In this document: piece by piece, positions 58,626 to 64,000 of the stretch
Position numbering within the stretch: the first letter of the stretch is position 1
Layout: the number at the start of each line of letters is the position of its first letter
Assembly (NCBI RefSeq): GCF_002949735.1
Contig: NZ_CP026681.1
Location: 1,612,001 to 1,676,000 of the forward strand
DNA from: Nostoc sp. 'Peltigera membranacea cyanobiont' N6
GTDB lineage: Bacteria > Cyanobacteriota > Cyanobacteriia > Cyanobacteriales > Nostocaceae
DNA length: 64,000 bases
Direction of reading: 5' to 3'
Made by a program: the position numbers and the translations under genes
The notes under the pieces: model-generated
Told to the model about the DNA's origin: nothing
The model's input: only the letters and a program-made list of their open reading frames with translations
Databases searched by the model: none

Positions 58626-60635
58626 ATGCAAGCTCAAGTTTTTCGCGATCGACCTTCAACTAATCCTCTTACAGTTTTTACTAAATTTTGGGAGGATGTC
58701 AGAGCGATCGCTGGATCTTACTGGTATCCAACAGAGCCAGAAGGTAGAGTATTCTCAGACGTGATTCGCGCCTGGGGAATGCTCATTCTCTTAATTTTAT
58801 TAATAATTGCGCTTGTGGGCGTAACAGCCTCAAGCAGTTTCTTAAATCGCTATGTACTCAATATCGTCATTGAAGAAAAAGATATTTCTAAATATCTTGA
58901 TACGTTATGGATCTCCATGCTTGTTCTCGTTGTGGAAACACTTTTGATAGCATCTTCTAAATTTGTCAGAAAAAAAATTGCTCTTGATTGGTACAAATGG
59001 CTCAATAATCACATTTTAGAAAAGTATTTTAGCAATCGTGCTTACTATAAAATAAATTTCAAATCTGATATTGATAACCCAGATCAACGTCTATCTCAAG
59101 AAATAGAACCAATTACCAGCAACGCTCTCAGCTTTTCAACTACTTTCTTAGAAAAAAGCCTACAACTTATAAGTTTTTTAATAATTATTTGGACAATTTC
59201 CCAACAGATTGCAGTTCTATTAGTTATTTATACAATAATAGGTAATTTAATTGCTATTTATTTGAATCAACAAACAAATAAGATTAATAAAGAGCAATTT
59301 CAAGTTAAAGGTGACTACAATTATGCACTGACTCATGTTCGGAATCACGCTGAATCGATAGCTTTTTTTGAGGGAGAAAACCAAGAAGCAAATATAATTC
59401 AACGCAGATTTAATAATGTTGAGAAAAACGCAGAACGCAGACTGAATTGGGAGATAATTCAAGATATTTTTAATAGAGGATATCAGTCTGCTATTACTGT
59501 ATTCTCAATGTTTGTACTTACACCTTTATTTATTCAAGATCAAATTGATTTCGGAGAAATCAACCAAATTAGTTTAGCTTGCTTTATGTTTTCTAATGCT
59601 CTAGGGCAATTAATCAGTGAATTTGGAGCTTCTGGAAGATTTTCTAGTTATGTTGAGCGTTTATCTGAGTTGTCAGATGGCTTAGAAGAAGTGACGAAAC
59701 AACCAGAGAATGTCAGTACTATTAAAACAATAGAAGAAAACCGTCTGGGTTTTGAGCATGTCACCTTGCAAACACCAGACTATGAGCAGGTAATCGTCGA
59801 AGACTTATCACTGTCTGTTCAGCCAGGAGAAGGTTTATTGATTGTTGGGCCAAGTGGTCGAGGTAAAAGTTCTCTATTGAGAGCGATCGCTGGTTTATGG
59901 AATGCGGGAACTGGTCGTCTGGTGCGTCCTCCCCGCGAAGATGTCTTATTTCTGCCCCAACGTCCTTATATAATTTTGGGGACTTTGCGCGAACAGTTAC
60001 TCTACCCACATACAGTCAGGAAAATGAGCGATCGCGAACTGGAAGACATTTTGCAACAAGTTAACTTGCAAAACTTGCTTACCCGCGTGAATGGCTTTGA
60101 CACAGAAATTCGTTGGGAAAATATATTATCCTTGGGAGAACAACAACGTTTAGCTTTTGCAAGACTATTAATTACACATCCTAGTTTCACCATATTAGAT
60201 GAAGCAACGAGTGCTTTAGATTTAAAGAACGAAGATAATTTATATAAACAATTACAGCAAACTAAAACAACTTTTATCAGTGTTGGACATCGGGAAAGTT
60301 TATTTAATTATCATCAATGGGTTTTGGAACTTTCAGAAGATTCTCACTGGCAACTTCTTTCTGTAAAGGATTATCAACTACAAAAAACAATTGTCATTAC
60401 TTCACCTGAAAAGCCTCAAATCACAGTAGATACTTTCCCTAAATGTGAACTCTCAACAAAACCAGAAACAACCACAAGACTAGGGCTTTCTCATCAAGAG
60501 ATTAACTCATTAACAGACTATTCTATTACCACTATTAGAAGCAAGGCAAGCCTTGGTAAGTCCATCACTACTAAGGATGGTGTGACATACCGCTATAACA
60601 AAGACCCGCAAGTATTGAAGTGGGTGAAAGTTTAG
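58626..60635 (+). CDS. mdnE: ABC transporter, fused permease-ATPase (SbmA/YddA type), probable microviridin exporter
   Basis: 669 residues. About six membrane segments in 1-340 (LILLILLIIALVGVTASSSF), with DNPDQRLSQEI after the second, as in SbmA/BacA-like transporters. The ATPase has Walker A GPSGRGKSS (about 408-416), signature LSLGEQQRLAFARLL (about 501) and Walker B FTILDEATSALD (about 521). A 90-residue C-terminal extension (KDGVTYRYNKDPQVLKWVKV at the end) is extra. By position it fits the mdnE/mvdA exporter of microviridin clusters. Confidence 0.85.
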   Translation: MQAQVFRDRPSTNPLTVFTKFWEDVRAIAGSYWYPTEPEGRVFSDVIRAWGMLILLILLIIALVGVTASSSFLNRYVLNIVIEEKDISKYLDTLWISMLVLVVETLLIASSKFVRKKIALDWYKWLNNHILEKYFSNRAYYKINFKSDIDNPDQRLSQEIEPITSNALSFSTTFLEKSLQLISFLIIIWTISQQIAVLLVIYTIIGNLIAIYLNQQTNKINKEQFQVKGDYNYALTHVRNHAESIAFFEGENQEANIIQRRFNNVEKNAERRLNWEIIQDIFNRGYQSAITVFSMFVLTPLFIQDQIDFGEINQISLACFMFSNALGQLISEFGASGRFSSYVERLSELSDGLEEVTKQPENVSTIKTIEENRLGFEHVTLQTPDYEQVIVEDLSLSVQPGEGLLIVGPSGRGKSSLLRAIAGLWNAGTGRLVRPPREDVLFLPQRPYIILGTLREQLLYPHTVRKMSDRELEDILQQVNLQNLLTRVNGFDTEIRWENILSLGEQQRLAFARLLITHPSFTILDEATSALDLKNEDNLYKQLQQTKTTFISVGHRESLFNYHQWVLELSEDSHWQLLSVKDYQLQKTIVITSPEKPQITVDTFPKCELSTKPETTTRLGLSHQEINSLTDYSITTIRSKASLGKSITTKDGVTYRYNKDPQVLKWVKV

Positions 60636-60713
60636 CTGCTATTGATAACCTTAAATAAGAATGGCATAACATGGAAATATTCTCACCACACGATTGTATT
60701 TAGTACCATATCT

Positions 60714-61358
60714 TTAACCCAACGACTTAATTTCTGCCTGGATGTTGCCACGGGCACAGGGTTCAGCGAACTCTGACATTAAAGGCGTAAAGTAGATATG
60801 CGATCGCTGTAAAAATTTTTCTAAAAACTGCTGACGACCTGTAATATAGTCTGCCTCTGACAGCCAGCCATATTCCTGGCGAATGGCATGGGCGTATTCT
60901 TGATACTCCACTGAGTTAGCAGCCAAAATCGCTAAATCTGCATCAAGTAGAACTTGACTTTCATAGTCATTCACCGCAGCTTGATGCTTTTTAGTATTCA
61001 AAATTAGATATTTAACAGTACTTGTAGTACTTTCTGGAATACCTAAGTTACTCAGCAAATCAAAAGCATAGTCTGCGCTTCGTTCTTCATTATCTTGAGC
61101 TTGAGTGTCATAAACTACATCGTGAAACCAGGTAGCTAGTTGAACAGTAGCTAGGTTATTGGTGTAGCCTTGCAAAATCTGAACTGTGCTGAGGACGCGA
61201 TCGATGTGTTTCAGTGTATGGTAGTAGCGATCGGGGGTAGAGTAAGCTACAACCAAGCAATTAAAGGCTTTCTCAGCCGCTATCTGGTCAACACCAAAGG
61301 GTTTGAGTGTGTGTTGCCAGTTAGAAAATAAAATATCCATAAAGTTTTCTGTAGGCAT
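60714..61358 (-). CDS. HD-domain phosphohydrolase-like protein
   Basis: About 214 residues from ATG 61358 (MPTENFMDILFSNWQHTLKP); a longer frame to 61496 adds a hydrophobic leader that is not typical. The motif ATWFHDVVYDTQAQDNEERS carries the HD pair, and RYYHTLKHIDRVL and LLDADLAILAANSVEYQEYA are family blocks of a predicted metal-dependent HD superfamily hydrolase. Nucleotide or phosphate substrate unknown. Convergent with the mdn exporter. Confidence 0.8.
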   Translation of the reverse strand: MPTENFMDILFSNWQHTLKPFGVDQIAAEKAFNCLVVAYSTPDRYYHTLKHIDRVLSTVQILQGYTNNLATVQLATWFHDVVYDTQAQDNEERSADYAFDLLSNLGIPESTTSTVKYLILNTKKHQAAVNDYESQVLLDADLAILAANSVEYQEYAHAIRQEYGWLSEADYITGRQQFLEKFLQRSHIYFTPLMSEFAEPCARGNIQAEIKSLG

Positions 61359-61496
61359 AGAGTGAGTATACCCATTCTCAGTATTGGAAAAAACAACTAC
61401 ATCCTCTTCAAACGACAGATAGAAGATGGAATAAAGGAAGAAGTAAGGCAAAAAAGAGGGAAATCTTCCATTTTTCCCAATTATCCATGTCTCCAA

Positions 61497-61738
61497 AAAC
61501 TCTGATGATTAAAACTAGAGACATTGGATTGCAACGTCTCTACATACATAAATCAATACCAAAATCCTTAACTGAACTGTATTTGATTAAAAGCCACCAC
61601 TTAGAATTCTCTAACTGTCAGACTTAAATTTCTCCTTTGCAAACCACTAAATATGGTGACAGCTAAATGAAAGCGTCAAAATAGAAGACACAGGCTTTAT
61701 ACAAAAAGCTTTGCCTAGATTAACGGAGTTTATTATCA
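61497..61738. other. Spacer before the proline dehydrogenase gene
   Basis: 242 bp with AT-rich DNA and a TGGATTGCAACGTCTCTACA unit, a relic of the AGACGCGATT repeat family. No gene seen. Confidence 0.4.
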
Positions 61739-64000
61739 GTGGTATTACAAGTACAGACAAGCACCTACGAAGCTAAAACCCAAGAAATTGCTAAACAACT
61801 TCTCGCAGCAACGCAGGAAAATCGTTCGTTTTTTTCTTCCCTGCGGGATCAAATGCGCTGGGATGATAAATTACTAGCTTGGGCGATGAGTAATCCTGGG
61901 TTGCGGGTGCAACTATTTCGCTTTATAGATACATTACCTGCTTTACACAGTAAATCAGAAATCGCCTCACATTTACAAGAATATTTAGGCGATGAGTCTG
62001 TAGAATTACCGACAGCTTTGAAGGGAATGCTAAACTTTGCTAACCCCGACTCAATGCCCGGACAAGTTGCTGCTACAACTGTTGGTACAGCTGTTGAGAC
62101 TCTTGCTCATAAATATATTTCTGGAGAAAATATTAAACAAGTCATCAAAACAGTTGAACGACTGCGAAAAGAAAAAATGGCTTTCACCATCGATTTACTT
62201 GGTGAGGCAGTAATTACCGAAGCCGAAGCGCAGTCTTATCTAGAACGCTATCTAGAATTAATGCAACAATTGGTGGAAGCATCAAAGAATTGGGCAGCTA
62301 TCCCGGCGATTGATGAGGCTGATGGCGAAATAATCCCAAAAGTTCAGGTTTCTGTGAAGTTAACGGCGTTTTATTCTCAATTTGACCCTTTAGATGCTAA
62401 AGGTAGTGAGGAGAGAGTTAGCGATCGCATTCGTACTCTCTTACGTCGTGCTAAAGAGTTGGGCGCAGCTGTGCATTTTGATATGGAACAGTATGCTTAT
62501 AAGGATATAACTCTCAGCATCCTGAAAAAACTCTTATTAGAAGAAGAGTTTCGGCAACGCATAGATATTGGCATGACAATTCAAGCATATCTGCGTGATA
62601 GCGAGCAAGATACCAAAGATTTGATTTCTTGGTTGAAAGAACGCGGTTATCCCCTAACAATCCGCTTAGTGAAAGGCGCATATTGGGATCAAGAAACTAT
62701 CAAAGCAGCCCAGAAGCATTGGAAACAGCCAGTTTACAACGATAAAGCGGCAACTGATGCTAACTTTGAAACCATCACTCAGTTATTGCTAGAAAATCAT
62801 CAATATGTGTATTCTGCCATTGGTAGCCATAATGTGCGATCGCACTCTCGCGCCATTGCTATAGCTGAAAGTTTAAATGTCCCCCGCCGTCGCTTTGAAT
62901 TACAAGTCCTCTACGGTATGGGTGATAAAGTTGCAAAAGCTTTGGTTGACAAGGGTTATCGAGTCAGAGTTTACTGTCCCTACGGTGAATTGTTGCCTGG
63001 AATGGCCTATTTAATTCGCCGATTGTTAGAAAATACAGCTAATAGTTCTTTTTTACGGCAAAATCTCGAAAATCGACCAATTGAAGAGTTATTAGCGCCG
63101 CCAATTGTCAAAGAAGAGAAGAAATCTTTAACTATTGACTCTCATTTCCTCGGTGCTGCTGATACCGATTATGCGGTGGAAGAGATAAGAACGAAAACGG
63201 CGAAAGCTTTCCAAAGCGTTCGTCAACAACTTGGTAAAACTTATTTGCCGTTGATTAATGGAGAATATGTTAATCCGCCGGAATTTGTTGATTCTCTCAA
63301 TCCTTCTAATTTCAGTCAAGTAGTTGGTAAAGTTGGGCTGATTAGTGTTGAACAGGCTGAACAAGCGATGCAAGCAGCCAAAGCAGCGTTTCCTGGGTGG
63401 AGGAAAACACCCGCGAAACAACGCGCTGATATTTTGCGGAAAGCCGGTGATTTGATGGAACTCCGCCGCGCCGAACTTTCAGCTTGGATAGTTTTGGAAG
63501 TTGGAAAACCAGTTAAGGAAGCTGATGGTGAGGTTTCGGAAGCGATAGACTTTTGTCGATACTACGCTGATGAGATAGAACGGCTAGATAAAGGTGTCAA
63601 TTATGACCTTGCTGGGGAAACCAATCGTTATATCTACCATCCACGGGGAATTGTTGTTGTAATTTCTCCCTGGAATTTCCCCCTAGCGATCGCATGTGGA
63701 ATGACTGTTGCTGCTTTAGTTTCAGGGAATTGTACTCTCCTCAAACCTGCGGAAACATCTTCTGTAATTGCAGCGAAACTCACAGAAATCTTGATAGATG
63801 CTGGTTTTCCTAAAGGTGTATTTCAATACGTACCTGGGAAGGGTTCGCAAGTCGGGGCTTATTTGGTAAATCATCCAGATACTCATGTAATTGCTTTTAC
63901 TGGTTCTCAAGAAGTCGGATGTCGAATTTACGCAGAAGCGGCAACCCTAAAACCCGGACAAAAACACATGAAACGGGTGATTGCGGAAATGGGTGGCAAG
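61739..64000 (+). CDS. putA: Bifunctional proline dehydrogenase / glutamate-semialdehyde dehydrogenase (3' end beyond window)
   Basis: Open from GTG 61739 to the window edge, 754 codons seen. GGAG lies 9 bp before the start. Start MVLQVQTSTYEAKTQEIAKQ. Residues ~20-480 are the FAD proline dehydrogenase: VKLTAFYSQFD, FDMEQYAYKDITLSIL, RLVKGAYWDQET and the C-terminal RVYCPYGELLPGMAYLIRRL. Residues ~500-754 start the aldehyde dehydrogenase: VVVISPWNFPLAIACGMTVA, NCTLLKPAETSSV and AFTGSQEVG, ending at EMGGK. Oxidises proline to glutamate in two steps with channelling. No N-terminal ribbon-helix-helix regulator is present. Confidence 0.93.
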   Translation, partial: MVLQVQTSTYEAKTQEIAKQLLAATQENRSFFSSLRDQMRWDDKLLAWAMSNPGLRVQLFRFIDTLPALHSKSEIASHLQEYLGDESVELPTALKGMLNFANPDSMPGQVAATTVGTAVETLAHKYISGENIKQVIKTVERLRKEKMAFTIDLLGEAVITEAEAQSYLERYLELMQQLVEASKNWAAIPAIDEADGEIIPKVQVSVKLTAFYSQFDPLDAKGSEERVSDRIRTLLRRAKELGAAVHFDMEQYAYKDITLSILKKLLLEEEFRQRIDIGMTIQAYLRDSEQDTKDLISWLKERGYPLTIRLVKGAYWDQETIKAAQKHWKQPVYNDKAATDANFETITQLLLENHQYVYSAIGSHNVRSHSRAIAIAESLNVPRRRFELQVLYGMGDKVAKALVDKGYRVRVYCPYGELLPGMAYLIRRLLENTANSSFLRQNLENRPIEELLAPPIVKEEKKSLTIDSHFLGAADTDYAVEEIRTKTAKAFQSVRQQLGKTYLPLINGEYVNPPEFVDSLNPSNFSQVVGKVGLISVEQAEQAMQAAKAAFPGWRKTPAKQRADILRKAGDLMELRRAELSAWIVLEVGKPVKEADGEVSEAIDFCRYYADEIERLDKGVNYDLAGETNRYIYHPRGIVVVISPWNFPLAIACGMTVAALVSGNCTLLKPAETSSVIAAKLTEILIDAGFPKGVFQYVPGKGSQVGAYLVNHPDTHVIAFTGSQEVGCRIYAEAATLKPGQKHMKRVIAEMGGK

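Noticed and set aside
63128..63421. Antisense open frame inside putA
   Set aside because: Shadow of the strongly coding plus strand; no start signals. Likewise 63722-63910.

Overview
The window is a piece of a cyanobacterial chromosome, most likely a filamentous heterocyst-forming genus of the Nostocales (Nostoc, Calothrix, Tolypothrix or Fischerella type). Evidence: many HIP1 palindromes (GCGATCGC), a cyanobacterial-order ribosomal protein cluster, ndhN of the photosynthetic NDH-1 complex, a phycocyanin rod operon, a microviridin cluster, and Nostocales-style repeats (heptamer ATTACGA runs, GGGGACT/GGGGATT runs, TTTGTCAT/ACTAATGAC palindromes). LAYOUT. 1-8.4 kb: end of recO overlapping an MFS exporter gene, a GT4 glycosyltransferase, small conserved genes including a DUF29 gene, a toxin-antitoxin remnant (intact antitoxin, collapsed PIN toxin), a membrane-anchored matrixin-like metalloprotease, secG and gpmI. 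8.5-14.9 kb: an ABC-F ATPase followed by accessory genes (DUF2887/Rpn nuclease, HEPN protein, second DUF29, XRE regulator, unknowns) and a MITE-like element. 15.0-33.6 kb: a minus-strand translation and secretion super-cluster. In transcription order it is rplC, rplD, rplW, rplB, rpsS, rplV, rpsC, rplP, rpmC, rpsQ, rplN, rplX, rplE, rpsH, rplF, rplR, rpsE, rplO, secY, adk, infA, a second infA-like gene, rpmJ, rpsM, rpsK, rpoA, rplQ, truA, rplM, rpsI, rpmE, prfA. rpsJ, rpsN and rpmD are absent from it. It is interrupted by many palindromic simple-sequence repeats. 33.6-49.1 kb: ndhN, a GNAT enzyme, an orphan ABC-2 permease, a DUF3172 protein, a divergent DeoR regulator/transketolase-like pair, a TnpB element broken by one in-frame stop, an AMIN-domain protein, two CPA2 cation/proton antiporters (one with a C-terminal stress-protein-like region) and an SGNH hydrolase. 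49.8-55.0 kb: a phycocyanin operon cpcB-cpcA-linker-linker-cpcD-cpcE-cpcF. Its four most abundant products keep no methionine except the initiator and no cysteine except the bilin attachment sites. This is the signature of the sulphur-sparing cpc3 phycocyanin known from Calothrix PCC 7601, here directly followed by its own lyase genes. 55.3-60.6 kb: a microviridin (omega-ester peptide) cluster: a decayed precursor copy, an intact 45-residue precursor, two ATP-grasp ligases, a small membrane protein and an ABC exporter, with no acetyltransferase. 60.7-64.0 kb: an HD-domain phosphohydrolase and the first 754 codons of a bifunctional proline dehydrogenase / glutamate-semialdehyde dehydrogenase gene that runs off the window. 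HOW THE PARTS WORK TOGETHER. The ribosomal cluster makes core translation and Sec machinery. The cpc operon builds phycobilisome rods, with CpcE/CpcF attaching phycocyanobilin to the alpha subunit; its composition implies use when sulphur is scarce. The mdn genes crosslink a ribosomal peptide into a tricyclic protease-inhibitor type product and probably export it. No rRNA, tRNA or CRISPR array was recognised.
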